Shown here one piece after another: positions 22,132 to 34,007 of a stretch of 64,000 bases of DNA. The translations under genes were made by a program, and so were the position numbers. Below the pieces are notes generated by a model. That model saw nothing but the letters and a program-made list of their open reading frames with translations, had not been told where the DNA came from and did not search any database. This DNA comes from Apium graveolens (Eukaryota; Streptophyta; Magnoliopsida; Apiales; Apiaceae): NCBI RefSeq assembly GCF_009905375.1, contig NC_133655.1:166804588-166868587 (forward strand). The letters run 5' to 3'. Within the stretch, counting starts at the first letter, position 1. The number at the start of each line of letters is the position of its first letter.

Positions 22132-22802
22132 TTGTTTGCTTGTTTGTGTTCAGGTACTCTAGAGAGCGTTTATGCTACACGTTCTCGATCTCGTAAGAGA
22201 ACGCTGGATAAAGCGGAGGAAGAAGTTGAAGTAGTTGAAGAAGATGTCATTGTTGAGGAGAAAGTTGAAGAAGAAGCGATCATTGCAATGGGAGAACCAG
22301 TAGCAAATATGAAAGCTTTGATGGATTTTTCTCAACCGAAGATTAATGATATTCAGTCTAGCATTGTTAGACCAACCATCGCGGCTAATACTTTTGAAAT
22401 CAAATCTAGCACGATTCAAATGGTGCAGAATTCAGTTCAGTTTAGGGGTTCTCTAACGGAAGATCCTAATACTCACATTAGGGATTTCATCGAGATCTGG
22501 GACACCTTCCGGTTCAATGGTGTTTCCGAAGATGCTGTTAAGATAAGGCTGTTCCCCTTCTCTCTGAGGGACGAGGCTAAGAGCCGGTTACACTCTCTAC
22601 CAGCTGTATCTATCACTACTTGGGAATATCTTTCTCAAAAGTTTCTTACTAAATTCTTCCATATGGCAAAGACAGCTGCAATCAGAAATGCTCTTACTTA
22701 ATTTGCACAGCAATCGGGAGAGTCTCTATGTGAAGCTTGTGAGCGTTATAAGGAGATGCTTAGGAAGTGTCCTCGTCATGGGATGGGCAAGCATTCAAGG
22801 TG
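22132..22802 (+). pseudogene. AtF gag, truncated
   Basis: Glu/Val-rich N-terminus, then the Athila-type gag core: MDFSQPKINDIQSSI, RPTIAANTFEIKSSTIQM, DPNTHIRDFIEI, IRLFPFSLRDEAKSRLHSL, WEYLSQKFLTKFF. A TAA at 22699-22701 stands where related proteins have Gln, and the frame continues (FAQQSGESLCEACERYKEML) to a second stop at about 22802. No zinc knuckle or protease follows; the sequence passes within 100 bases to a conserved non-coding tail. The start is uncertain; ATG 22288 (MGEPVANM) is an alternative. Confidence 0.75.
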
Positions 22803-23037
22803 AATGAACTACGTTTGAAGCATTACTATGGAAATACGGCAAACCGTGTGGTGGTTAGTGCCGTTTTATTGTCAACTTGATCTCGGAATTTTACGTCGAG
22901 CTAGCGACGTAAACCAAGTGCTTCTTGGGAGGAAACCCATGTTTGTTATAAATTAGTAGAAGAAAGAAGGAAGAGAAACCAGAAGAAAATACAAAAAAAA
23001 TCAGAAAATTAGAAAAAACAGGTTCTTTTTCCAGAAG

Positions 23038-23150
23038 CACGGCGCGCCCGCGCTGGGAAGTGGGGCGGCCGCGCTTGGAAGCGGGGCGGCCATGCTGAAA
23101 GAGCAGAAACACGGCGCGCCCGTGCTCCCAAGCGGGGAGGTCGCGCTGAG
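23038..23150 (+). repeat. GC-rich array upstream of AtF ORF2
   Basis: Units such as GGCGCGCCCGCGCT, GGCGGCCGCGCT and GAGGTCGCGCT, preceded like the LTR array by a CAG run and TTTTTCCAGAAG. It seems to be a duplicate of part of the U3 region, placed about 170 bases before a TATA box. Confidence 0.6.
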
Positions 23151-23317
23151 TCCCTGAAGAAGAAAAAAAATAGAAAAAATCCAAAAATTCAAAACAAAAA
23201 CAAAACTCCAGCCGATTTTAACTCCTCCCACTACCCTAATTCCTTCTCCTAATCCATTCTAAACATCCCACTATCCCCATTAACCCCACATTCATATCCC
23301 ACTTCTAATTTTTATTC

Positions 23318-23421
23318 TCTATATATACATACACTTACATACATCCATCTCCAAAATATTCTTATTCTCTCAAACCCGAAATCTCTCTACACACCTCTCT
23401 TATCTCACTTAATCAATTTCA
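23318..23421 (+). promoter_or_regulatory. Candidate internal promoter and leader of AtF ORF2
   Basis: CTATATATACAT (23318-23329) is followed by about 90 bases of CT-rich leader and the start context TTCAATGGCACC. The layout (GC array, TATA, pyrimidine-rich leader, good start context) is what an independent plant promoter looks like. No transcript data are available. Confidence 0.5.
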
Positions 23422-24639
23422 ATGGCACCCAAGAGAGCCCGCACTCAAGTTAGTAGCAGCACTAACCCCACCATTACTGATTCTTCAAGTATTGGGGGTA
23501 TGAGGCCTAGGTTTGTTACTTCGGAGGCTGAAGCAAAGTACACACACTGTTGACTAAGCAGATAGCGAATGAGAGGGGTTTTCTACCTTCAGGTAAGGAT
23601 GATAAGCTTCTCAAGATGATTTTGGAGATGGGCTGGGTGTCATTTTGTGAGACACCCATTGATGTGCCTATGAGTGTCATTCGCGAGTTCTATGCGAACG
23701 CAAAAGCTGATAAGAATGGGTATTCAGTGGTGCGTGGGTTGACGATGGACTACAGCCCGGAGGCTATTCGTAGGTTATCAACCAACCCGAGAGACAACCA
23801 ACTCAGGAGGAGTGGGTTAACAAGACAGGGGATGATTTTGATTTGGATTTGATTGTGGCTACGCTGTGTGTCCCGGTTATACATTGAAAGTTCAAGAGGG
23901 GATTGAACACGTATCTCACTTTCCCTGCCTCATGCATGAACATGTTCTCTCATGCTTGGAATGCTTTTATTTGTGCGAATATCATGTCATCTTCTCATGT
24001 GCATGATGTGACTGGGATCGTGCAAAGTTGTTATGGGGGATTTTGCAGGGAGATTATGTGGATCTCAGGTCTGTTATTTATCAGGGTATTTTGCGGTTTT
24101 TGCGTGGGAGCACTACGGGGTCTATTCCTTATGCTTCGATTGTGACCAAGCTTTGTGTGGCGGTGGGTGTTCATTGGCCTGCACGCGAGCAGATGTAGTT
24201 ACCGAGCGCCCCTATTAACAGTTCTACGATCTTAAGCATGCAGGAGTGGTTTGGTGGGAAGGATAACGATAAAGGACTTGGGTACACCTATGATCATTTG
24301 TCGGGTGGCCAGCCAGCTGATCAGACATATGCTGGTGGTTCTTCTCAGGCCCGCAAAGCAGCATGGAGACATCAGATGGGTGAGCCTAGTTCTTCGCAGC
24401 AGCAGTAGGTAGATGATATTACTGGTTTGGGCTCGGTACAGTATAGGCGTTTGATAAGGCGGATGGATGTGATGTATGACATCCAGAGCAGGTTTGCGCA
24501 GGATCTTACTCAGGTTTTGGGTATAGCTTTTCGAGCTGCGGGGGTTGACATCTAGTGGCCAGTTTTTGGAGAGGATTTTGTGTACCCACCTCCTAACACT
24601 CCACCCGCGGAGGGTGATGATCATTCTGATTCCGATTAG
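23422..24639 (+). pseudogene. AtF ORF2, plant-transposon-protein-like domain, broken
   Basis: Starts MAPKRARTQ. A frameshift near 23548 leads to the stretch ERGFLPSGKDDKLLKMI, GWVSFCETPIDVPMSVIREFYANAK and VVRGLTMDYSPEAIRRL. After a further frame change near 23800 come DYVDLRSVIYQGILRFLRGS, SIPYASIVTKLC and MQEWFGGK, with several stops. This pattern is that of the domain called putative plant transposon protein, often found in the env-like position of Athila elements. There is no membrane segment. It ends shortly before a purine tract (AAGTTTGGGGGGTGG near 24690). Confidence 0.65.
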
Positions 24640-25550
24640 GTATGCCTTGATTCCTTTCTATTACCTTCACTGAGGACAGTGAAATTTTTAAGTTTGGGGG
24701 GTGGTAGTTAAGGAATATTTGTGTGTGAGTCCATATAGATGCATATTAATGATAGTTTAGTTCATATAGTTTGCATATATATTATCATGTTCATATGTTG
24801 CATATAGTTGCATTTGCATTAGATTATAATCCCTTAGGTTGCTTTTCCGATTGATTTGTGATGTTGATTTGAGTGTAATGATGTCGTATAGAGGAATGTT
24901 AAGTCCTAACAAATTGATTTGCATGCTAAAAAAATTCACTAGTCTTATAGGTTAATTGAGTGCTAGATCATGATCATGACTTGTTTGTTTGTCGAGGTTT
25001 AATCACTTGTTTATGTCTAGAATTTATGATATTCTCTTAGTGATGAAATAACATGGATTTTTAAAATTGGAGAAAACATTGGATTTCAATGCCAGTTGTG
25101 GCTAGGTGTCAAATGGCTAGTAGCCGACTCATATTTATATGAGTAGTGTAGGGTTGAGCGAGATGGAGCGAAATGCACTCGTTCAGAATTTATGAAAAAA
25201 GGAGAAGAAAAAAAGAAAAAAAGAAAAAAAAGGAAAAAATATGTGTTATGCATAATTGATCACGAGTGGGCTCTTTAATACTTGAGTTATTAAGTTCTAG
25301 GGGACTTTGTGCCTAGTGACCTAAGGCTTTTACAGTCCGGGATCCGCTAACCTAACGCTCGCTACATGGGTATTATTGCATAAGTCTTTTGTGGACGTCA
25401 CTCATTGCACGATCAAATAAGCATGTTTCTATTTTGTTATGTGTTAGCAATAAAAACATGAATCCTTGTATAACTCTAATAAAATTGAAGTGTTGTTAGT
25501 CATTTTGAGTTTATCATTTATTCTGTTTATAACCTTGTAATTGTCTTGAT
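24640..25550 (+). other. AtF 3' non-coding region
   Basis: No gene. It has a first purine tract near 24690 and a purine-rich AGAAAAAAAG run near 25195-25240. It is the region between ORF2 and the 3' LTR, which in Athila elements is usually long and non-coding. Confidence 0.55.
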
Positions 25551-26092
25551 TAGGGCTGAGCAAAACCGAACCGAAACTGAAAAACTGAACCGAACCGTGC
25601 TAATTCGGTTCGGTTCGGTCCTAATTTTTTCAGAAATTCGGTCTATTCGGTCCGGACCGAATAGACCGAAATAAAATTCGGTTCGGTTCTTTTAACAAAT
25701 ATTTCGGTCCGGACCGAATAGACCGAATAGACCAAATAATAAAGGCTATATTTTCATATTATATACATTTTACATATATCTTAAAAATTATAATCATAAT
25801 TTTTAATTTTTAATTATATTCATGGACTATTAGAACTCTACATAGCACAATACTTTAATTATATTTTAAATTTTATAATTTATGATTTAATTTTTAATGC
25901 AATTTTCTTTTTGAAATTTTTTTCGGTCTATTCGGTCCAAAACCGGACCGAACCGAATTATTTCGGTTCGGTTCGGTCCGGTCCATAATATAATTTCGGT
26001 CCGGTTCGGTCCAAGAAAAATTGACTATTCGGTTTTTCGGTCTATTCGGTTCGGTCCGGTTTTGGACCGAACCGACCGAATGATCAGCCCTA
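25551..26092. mobile_element. hAT-type MITE (542 bp)
   Basis: Terminal inverted repeats TAGGGCTGAGCA and TGATCAGCCCTA, flanked by a perfect 8-bp duplication GTCTTGAT (25543-25550 and 26093-26100), the hallmark of the hAT superfamily. Both subterminal regions are packed with CCGAAC/GTTCGG and CGGTCTATTCGG units, in inverted orientation relative to each other; the centre is AT-rich. No transposase frame. Inserted in AtF. Confidence 0.9.
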
Positions 26093-26352
26093 GTCTTGAT
26101 GAGGGGTGAGTTATGATTATTGATCTAGTTTCGAGAGTATATCTGTTAAGTAATTGCACACACACACGTTTTTGGTTTGTAAGTTGATTTGTGGGATTTG
26201 ATTGAACTTTGTGCGAATAATTGCATTCTTTGAGATATTGCTCATTGGTTGGTTTAGTTATTCTGATGGGATCATTACATTCATGTTAGTTACATTCATG
26301 CATTTTTATTTTTGTTCTTTGAGTCTGTTTATGCTTGAGGACAAACATCGAT

Positions 26353-26367
26353 TCAAGTTTGGGGGTG
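26353..26367 (+). other. Polypurine tract of AtF
   Basis: TCAAGTTTGGGGGTG directly before the 3' LTR start TGATAAGTGG. Confidence 0.75.
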
Positions 26368-27808
26368 TGATAAGTGGCATTTATATCCACTTAAAATGCT
26401 TCATAAAGGCTCGGATTGGTGTTTTGTACTCAAGTTATTTGTGTTTTGATGTATTTTTGTAGTGTTTTGCATTTCAGGGCATAATCGAAAGGAGAATTAG
26501 ATTTTACATTGTTTTTATGCTAGAAGGGTGTTAGGATGGAGCCTCGGTTGATTGCGCGAAAGAAACCAGCATTTGAGGTCAAGAAAATTAGAAAAATCAG
26601 TTTTTTTCCAGAAGGTCAGGGCAGCCGCGCTACACTTGGGAGCGGCCGCGCTGGTTTGGCAGAAGTACAGGGCGGCCGCGCGGGATCACAGAGCAGCCGC
26701 GCTAGGTCGAATTTTTGAATCCTGATTTGAATAGAAGACTGATATGTTGGACTCCTGATTGGATGGGTTGGTATTTAAAGACTCCAAAAAGACGTTTCTC
26801 ATAATGGAGAGCAAAGAGAGAACAGAAAGAAGACCTAATAGCACAAACACAATGAAGGAGAAGAAGATCTAATTTTTACTTGTGATTTTTTGCTTAAATT
26901 GTAATTTTGGATGCTTATTTTCTTTATTGTTTGAACCTAATACTCTTGTTAACGTACTTTGATTATTTATTCAGTTTATAAAGACTTAGTTCATTTACCA
27001 TGCTTTCATCGGAACCCACGGTGATGATGAATTTAGTTATGAACTAATCGTTATCATGGGGTTCTAACAGATTTTACTTATGGATTTCAATAGTTAATTT
27101 GTTTAGATACCTAAGTGTGTGGTGATTGTATGATATCCTAGTATTGGTTGTGCTAATCTGTCTTATGAGCGTCGCGAACTTATAAGATAGCGTGTTAATC
27201 TCTATTGAAGTGACAGTGAATATAGAGGTTTAGATCTTGCCATGCTATCATATGTTCATGTATTTATTATGCGTGGTTTATAAGTAATTTTAACCATCTT
27301 ACTTGCCCTATTTAATCACAATAGATAACTTGCGCATTAAACCTTTATGTTGTCAAATTCTATAAACATATAGGGTCTCAACATAATTGGTGTCTATTCA
27401 GCTTCTATCTCTTTTGTGGATGTCTGGTAGTAGGGTATTTGTACAACAAAAATTGGCGTTTACTAGTTTCGTGTTATCTGATTAGTTGTCAACACCATTG
27501 CATGCTAAGGTTAAGAACAATGAGTTTGAATGAAGTATTTAATATAGTTAGAATCCCATGTTTATCTCATATAGTTAATTCAATCACTCTTAATCTCTTA
27601 GTTATTGCATGTTAGTTTAAGCTTAGTTATAAAACATCTCAAATTGTTACTTATTTTAGCATTGAGCGATAATCATACATTAATGCATAGGTGCACATTC
27701 TGAATTTAACCTAAACCAATCTCAGTGGGAATGAACTAGAAAATATTCTATATTACTTGCTAACGCGGATACTTGCGTGTAATTTTAGTGCGTATTTTCA
27801 TCCTAACA
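26368..27808 (+). repeat. 3' LTR of AtF
   Basis: Partner of 20591-22032, same ends, with the GC-rich array at about 26615-26705 and scattered substitutions. It is followed by the TTCAG duplication. Confidence 0.85.
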
Positions 27809-28080
27809 TTCAGCAAGGTATATTTGTCATGAGATTAATGATTTTATAACTGTGTAAGAATTGTTTTCAACTGATCATCCAGGGTGAAATCGTAACAAGG
27901 TAGCCATATTGGAAGATTAACTCTGTTGAATATCCTTCTCTAAGCCAGATTGAACCACATTTATTTCCAAACATAAAATTTTAGCACCCCGTACTATAGA
28001 TAAGGCATCAGCCATAACATTTTATTTCCCTCCTTTATATTGAATTTCATAATCAAATCCCATGAGTTTTGACAACCAAA
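27809..28080 (-). pseudogene. GyE RNase H end and RT-connection fragment
   Basis: Minus strand reads WLSKLMGFDYEIQYKGGK and NVMADALS, the conserved end of gypsy RNase H, then heavily broken sequence. It continues the integrase at 19260-20585 on the other side of AtF. Upstream RT is missing, replaced by the F-box-like relic. Confidence 0.7.
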
Positions 28081-28139
28081 ACTATTAAAAAGGAGTGGAT
28101 ATCCTTTGCTACAACAACCACTCAAGACTTTTTTTTATC

Positions 28140-29330
28140 ATCCACTACATGTATAATGATTAAGTATGTGAATGTGTGGATTCAATGTCTCATCTTGTAT
28201 TTCCTTACTCTAAAGGTGATTATGACCTTTATCCCGACTCTCACCTTGTTGGTTCTGATTGTGGCATTATCTGTGTTTCTATTGATGTTTCCAAGTTTTT
28301 ACCTGAACAACAAGTTGATCATATCTACCTTTGGAATTTTTATACCAAACACTCGAAACTTATTCCCCCGCATCCCATACACATTAATGATGATAATAAG
28401 AAAACTAAGAAGTATGTGGCTCTAGATGTTGGTTTTGATCTTGTTGATTTTTGATTTCAAGGTTGTTAAAGTTGTTTATCTCATTCCAGTAGAGGTGTAG
28501 CCTCTTGTGGTGATCTATCATGCAACCAAGAATGAGATCAATTCTGCAATCAAGAGACATATATTTGCGAAGGTCTATTCTGCAAACAAAAATGTTTGGA
28601 GAAACATTAAAGCTAAACCGACTAATATTCCCTGTAAAAGCCGTTTCGATATATGCCTCCATGATTTTTTATTTGTCGAAGGAAATAGGGGTATAATGTC
28701 TTTTTATCTGAATAAAGAGGTATTTATTTATGATATTAAGTTCCTTTCAAGCTATAATAATTCTGGTATATAAACTTGTATTGTTGATTTTAAGGATATA
28801 GTTGTTACCGTTGTCTTTAAAGGATCCGATGGTAAGATTAACTTGTGGACATTAGATAACTATGCAAGCATTTATGGCGATATTGGTGGAGTTGAGGCAT
28901 CATGGACTATGATGCTTAGTATTGATGTAGGTGAGTGATTTGACTTAGTCCAGGGACTTTTTAAAAGCGTTGAGTTCGTACTGTGAATAACTAATGAGGA
29001 GATGGATAGTGAATATCTTTCGTATAATTACTCTGACATACTCTGATAGGAAATTTGGAAAATATATGCTTATTTATCCCTTTTTTTATTTTTACAATGT
29101 TTTTATGTAGAAGGAGTGCTTGATTATGATCCCAGTATCCAAGCTAATTGTCTGGTCTGCTGATGATGATAATAGTGAGGGAAGCAATACTGATTTGGAA
29201 GATGATGATGAGGAAAGTGGTAATGATGAAGAACTAAATATGTATCTTAGGAATTTATCCCGAAAATGATGATCATAGTGAGGAAACAACACCTATGTGG
29301 AAGATGATATTGAGGAAAATAACCTTGATT
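28140..29330 (+). pseudogene. F-box-associated (FBA-type) protein relic
   Basis: Plus-strand segments in changing frames: LVGSDCGIICVSIDV, IYLWNFYTKHSKLIPPHPI, GFDLVDF/DFKVVKVVYL, VYSANKNVWRNI, HDFLFVEGNRGIMSFYLNKEVF, and VVTVVFKGSDGKINLWTLDNY. The order matches the C-terminal part of plant F-box proteins with an F-box-associated beta-propeller domain (GS.DGLIC, LWNP, GFG.D...DYKVV, W..I, G..HW). The F-box itself is not seen. Frameshifts near 28455 and stops at 28772 and 28937 show it is dead. An Asp/Glu-rich end (29150-29320) may be its tail. It is the only host-gene-like sequence in the window. Confidence 0.55.
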
Positions 29331-29479
29331 TTGGTGGTAGATTATGATACGAATTATCTTAATTATTTAGGCCATGTTTGGCATAAAAATAACTTTTTTA
29401 ATCAAATTAGAGATTTGACCAAATGAAACCTATAATATTAGTGTTTGGTAATTAGCTATTTGAAAAAGCTTTTTGGCTG
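29331..29479. other. Unassigned, possible MITE end
   Basis: Contains AGGCCATGTTTGGCATAAA and GTGTTTGGTAATTAGC, a style common at ends of small hAT-like elements. No pair of ends or duplication was found. Confidence 0.3.
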
Positions 29480-32400
29480 GTTTTCAATCTCAATGTTAAA
29501 CCAGTAGAGCTTTCTAGTGCTAATAAAGGAGATAAGTTTGTCATTGAAGAAACAATTCCAAAGAAGAAAAGGAAATTGGTAAATTTGGCTGATAAGCTTG
29601 AAGCACAGAAAGACAATGTCAAGATACAGACAAAGCTTCATGCTACTATAGACAAAGCTTTATGCTACTCCTGATCAATCAACTCTCTATCCTAACAGTG
29701 AGAAAAATGATATTCCTGCTACACTGATCAGCTCTCCTGACAAAGTGATTACTATTTAAAATACTTCTCTTCTTCCTGACATCGCTCCAACCAAATTCAT
29801 TGAAGTTTCTGCTGATAGAATGACTCAACTTGCAAGGGAAGTTGGCTTTGATACACTAGGGAAGAGGAAATATGAGGAAAAATAGTGTTTATAAGGAAGA
29901 AAACTAAGTTCCAGTTTACACAGAGAGAGCACAACACACAAGAACCTGATTCTCAAAGGGATTCAGCAGCTCTTAAGGCTCAAGTCACACAAGAACCGCT
30001 TTCTCAAAGTGAGAGTGCAGATATCCAAACTTACAGGACAATTCCTGACATTGCTCAAGGGGGTCATTATTATGTGGATACTGATTTAGCAAGGCATGTG
30101 GAATAAAAAAAGATCATCAGGAATATCTAGCCAAGCTAGATGCAGTCATAAATGATCCACAATTTGAGGGAAGCCCACAAAAGCCTTCAGCTTAAAGGGT
30201 TGAAGAAGCTTCAAAGCCTCAGGTCCCACAAGAACCATTAGTTCAAAGTACTGATGAAGACCAATTTACAATTCCTGACTCAAAATCAATTCCTGATACA
30301 TCAAATCCTGAAAATGCCAATCCTGATCCCAATGTCAACAAGAAACATAACATAAGACCAATATTGGTCACTCCTCTCTCTGCTATGCCTTTGGAATCCT
30401 CTACAAAAGGTATAATTTCTACTCCCACTTCTAATTTATCTGTCAGTATGAGTATAAATAGACCTTTACATGAGGATACCCCTATTTATATGACTGCATG
30501 CCACTCATCTCAGCCATCTTTTAATTCTTCTTTTGTGAGTGATTTGATCCTATCATGTGAGACTGTGAGAAAACAATTAGTGAAAATTAAAAATATTGAG
30601 AGTCAGTCTCCTGTACTGGAAAAAGGAGAGGTAGACTTGAGTGAAAAGAGTGAGCAAAATATTACTCTTAAAAGTAATATAAGTGTGAGAAGTGATGAGA
30701 TCACTTTAAAAGAACAAAGAGACTTAGATGTTACTGGTTCTTTCAAAAGCTGATCAAAAGCTAAAAGGTATAGCTGAAGAACATTCCTGATATTGATCCT
30801 GAGTTTCCACCTTCTACCGGTGATAATGGTAGTGATGATGATGGTGATGATGATAGTAATGATGATAATAAAGATGATGATCCTGATGCACAAATTCTCA
30901 AATCTGTCATGGAGGCATCTAAGCACTCTGCTTTTGGTTCTTCATCAGGACATGCATTAGCTCCTGAGACTCTATTTCTTAATAATAAGAGAAATCATTA
31001 ATGGAATAATTCTTGGAGGTTGGAAAGTGAGACTATCTCTTATGAGGCTGCTCAAACCTTAGCTGATCATGCTTCAAATTCCATCAGGAATCCTGATCTC
31101 AAGAACATTGTCAAGGATACTACTATTTTGATTAAGGGCTTGCATACTGGTATCTCTAGGATCAGGACAATAAATAATATCTTAAAGGATGCAGTAGATG
31201 AATTGACTACTTCTATCAGTGGCACTAACAAGTATCCAGACTTAAGCAAAAGGCTTGCTGCTGTGGAAAGGAATCAAGATTCTATGGATGAAAGGTTGTT
31301 TTTCTTGGAGAAAAATTAAAACTCCACTAATCAAATTCTAGATGTTATTCTCTCCTTGCCACAAGGTCTTGATGCAAAAGGGGGAGATAGTAGGTCGGAA
31401 AAAATGTGCACCTGAGTTAGTATTGAGGAAAGATGATGCCAATACTGATGATTATGGTAGAAATCAAGGGACAGGGACCTCTGATATTGTTATGGTACAG
31501 TTCAGAACTAGAATCAGGACTCGAACACAAACCATACAATCAACTCATGTTTCTACTGATGGTGCAAAGATGGTTAGAACTGAAACAGTGATTCATTCTC
31601 AAATACTGATGGAAGAGCAAACACTATCTGTAATTCCCGAGGAAGATGAAGTGATCATTGACACCTGAAGATGCACAATGGTTCTAAAGATCTTACAAAA
31701 CAAAATAAGGTAAAATTGTAACACTCTATCACAAAGACAAAAGGGTTGAAGATCTATTTGATAGAAAAGCTCTTACACACTTCGCTGATGAATTTTCTGA
31801 CATGTATGAGGAGGAAATGATAAAATGATAGGAGGAAATTCTAAAACAGCTTTAAATTAGAAGTGAAGGTCCATCAAGAGGTAGAGGAAGAGCTAGAGGA
31901 CCTAGAGGTGCTAGAAGAGGAGGAAGAGGAAGAACTCCCAAGCCAAGTCAAGCCATTGTTCCCTCTCAAAGAAGGACAAGGTCAAGTGGTGTCAAGATTG
32001 AAAAAATTCCCGAGACATCTCAGTCTCAGCCTCCAAGAATTCTCATTGATCCAAAATTTCTCAATCCCGAGCCAAGAGCATATTCAGTCAGAGATATGAA
32101 CCTCTTTGTGGAAGAACTGTTTGAGGAATCAGAAATTCCATTGACTAGAAGACCAAAACCATTGGAAATAAAAAGTACTAAGCAACCATCAAATCCTGAT
32201 CCTAACAGTACCATTCCTGATCCCGACACAAATCAACCTGATAAAACAATTCCTAATCCTAACATAATACCTATTTTTGTAAATCCCGATTCTGAAGCTG
32301 AAGTGACAAATATTAACTTAGAAGAGGATAAAGAGTGTCTATATCAACTAAATATGACAATTCTTTATGTCTTTGTTAATTCTCATAATTTTGAAGTTGA

Positions 32401-33405
32401 TGAAAAAGAAAGAAGAGAAGAAGTAAAAATCAAAACGCAATAAACAAAGCAAATGCTGACTTTAATGATATTCTCAGGAAGTCTGGAAAGAAAAGATGGT
32501 GTGATCAAAATCTTGAAGAAATGGAGGAGTCAAAAAGTCACTTTCCAATCCGAAAAAAGGAAAGAAAATGGAAAAAAATACATGAATTAGATTGTTCTGG
32601 ATATATGAACTTTATTCCCGGTGGAATGAGAGAAGTAAATCAAGTTAAACCTATTGTAAATTCATATTCACCTTCTTGGTTGAGACAATCACAATGTCTC
32701 AGATTATTGGGGTCATACACTAGACCAGGAATTGGACATGAGGAAGCTGAATTCATAAATCCAAGGATGATAAACATCACTTTTGCTGATAGACCTGGAC
32801 AAAAAGTCATTGTTGATCATCTGAATAGGCTTAATTCTATGAAGATTATTGTTGATAAACATGATGGTTCAGAACCAAAGGAGAAAATAATGTTGATGAT
32901 TGAGGGTGATCAAGTTCAAATTCATTCTCTGATGAACTCCTAATAATGTCAACCAAAGAATTGAAATATATACATTATCTTTTAATGGTTGAGAATCAAG
33001 CTTCCAAAGAATGGGCTGATTTGATATTCTATTCAATAAGAAGAAGAATTCAAGATAGAGGTTTTAAATATTTTGGTCATTATGTTCCTATGTATATGAA
33101 CTACAGACATCGAAAAATGAAAAATGAGAAAGGGTGCAACTATGTTTGAAATAGTTCTTACTTCAAGACAATTGACACTCAATCCTGATGGTGTAAGGGC
33201 TAGTTATGTACTTCTTGATGATCCGATGATTGAAAGAACTCTTATTGAAAACTTGAAAGCTGTTATATATCAGTTATCTGAGGAAACTGAATATGAAAGA
33301 AACTTGAAGAATAAGCCAAAACAAGTTTTCATAAAGAAGGTAAACGAAAGAGTGAAGGCCTTTGTTAGGATATACTCAAAGGTCTATGAAGACCCAAGAA
33401 ATTGA
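29480..33405 (+). pseudogene. CoG accessory ORF, broken
   Basis: A series of plus-strand frames in the order expected for a copia aORF: a Pro/Asn/Asp-rich section built of IPD and NPD units (29885-30330 and 32160-32270), a Ser/Thr-rich section (30364-30753), a coiled coil with LAAVERNQDSMDERLFFLEKN (31020-31319) followed by a purine-rich run (31376-31390), a basic section (31863-32099), and a last domain (32521-33405). CoJ has the same order, including coil, purine run and basic part. Many stops and frameshifts. The IPD/NPD units are encoded by ATTCCTGAT and AATCCTGA, the reverse complement of the LTR motif. Confidence 0.55.
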
Positions 33406-33476
33406 TACTCAACATTTTGTCTTCCTATTTTTGGCATCAACTAGAGCATATAATTTATGCTTATTCCATAAAGCAT

Positions 33477-33490
33477 AAATTGGGGGAGAT
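33477..33490 (+). other. Polypurine tract of CoG
   Basis: AAATTGGGGGAGAT, identical to the tract of CoA. Confidence 0.75.
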
Positions 33491-34007
33491 TTTTAGGTTA
33501 AAATGCTCTAAGTCAAATCAGGATTTGCTGGGAGAACATAGAGTGTCACGATATGTAGGACGTCAGGATTTGCATAGCGTCAGGATGAAGACAGATGTCA
33601 GGATTTACCTAATTATTAGGATGTCTAGATTCAATCAGTATTTACTGATTTATATAGTCCTAGTATTAGAGGATAGATTAATATGTCGATTCCTGATATA
33701 TAAGAACGCATCTCTTGATTAGGTTATGTATGGAAATAGGATAATCATTCTTATAACATATCTTGTAATTGATTAAGTACCCGTGTAGTATATAAACACA
33801 GAATAGGTTATCGTTTAGATTAACTTTATCACGAGTATCATTGTAACATAGCAACTCTCAAGAACATCAGAATTTCTTGGGACAGTTTTGTAACAGTTTT
33901 ATCAGAATTAATAAACTTTTATCATTCTTACATCTTGATTTTGATTTTGAATTATAAATATAATTATATCCAACCCCCTTAAACAATTATATATTTACTG
34001 GGTAACA
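33491..34007 (+). repeat. 3' LTR of CoG (copia), about 517 bp
   Basis: Begins TTTTAGGTTAAAATG after the polypurine tract (the usual TG is changed) and ends ACTGGGTAACA. U3 has repeated GTCAGGATT and ATCAGGATTT units (about 33515-33650), and a TATA box GTATATAAACA at 33788. It abuts CoH gag. Confidence 0.65.

Larger units (their letters stand above)
20591..27808 (+). mobile_element. AtF: Athila-like Ty3/gypsy element, non-autonomous
   Basis: 7,218 bp with a 5-bp target duplication TTCAG (20586-20590 and 27809-27813) and ends TGATAAGTGG...TCCTAACA. It has LTRs of 1,442 and 1,441 bp, a tRNA-Asp-type primer site, a gag, a second ORF and a purine tract. Protease, RT, RNase H and integrase are absent. 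The LTRs differ at a few percent of positions by eye, so it is not recent. It is inserted in the decayed integrase of GyE. Confidence 0.85.

Noticed and set aside
25551..26092. Interstitial telomere-like repeat
   Set aside because: CCGAAC is not the plant telomere unit, and hAT ends and duplication explain the block.
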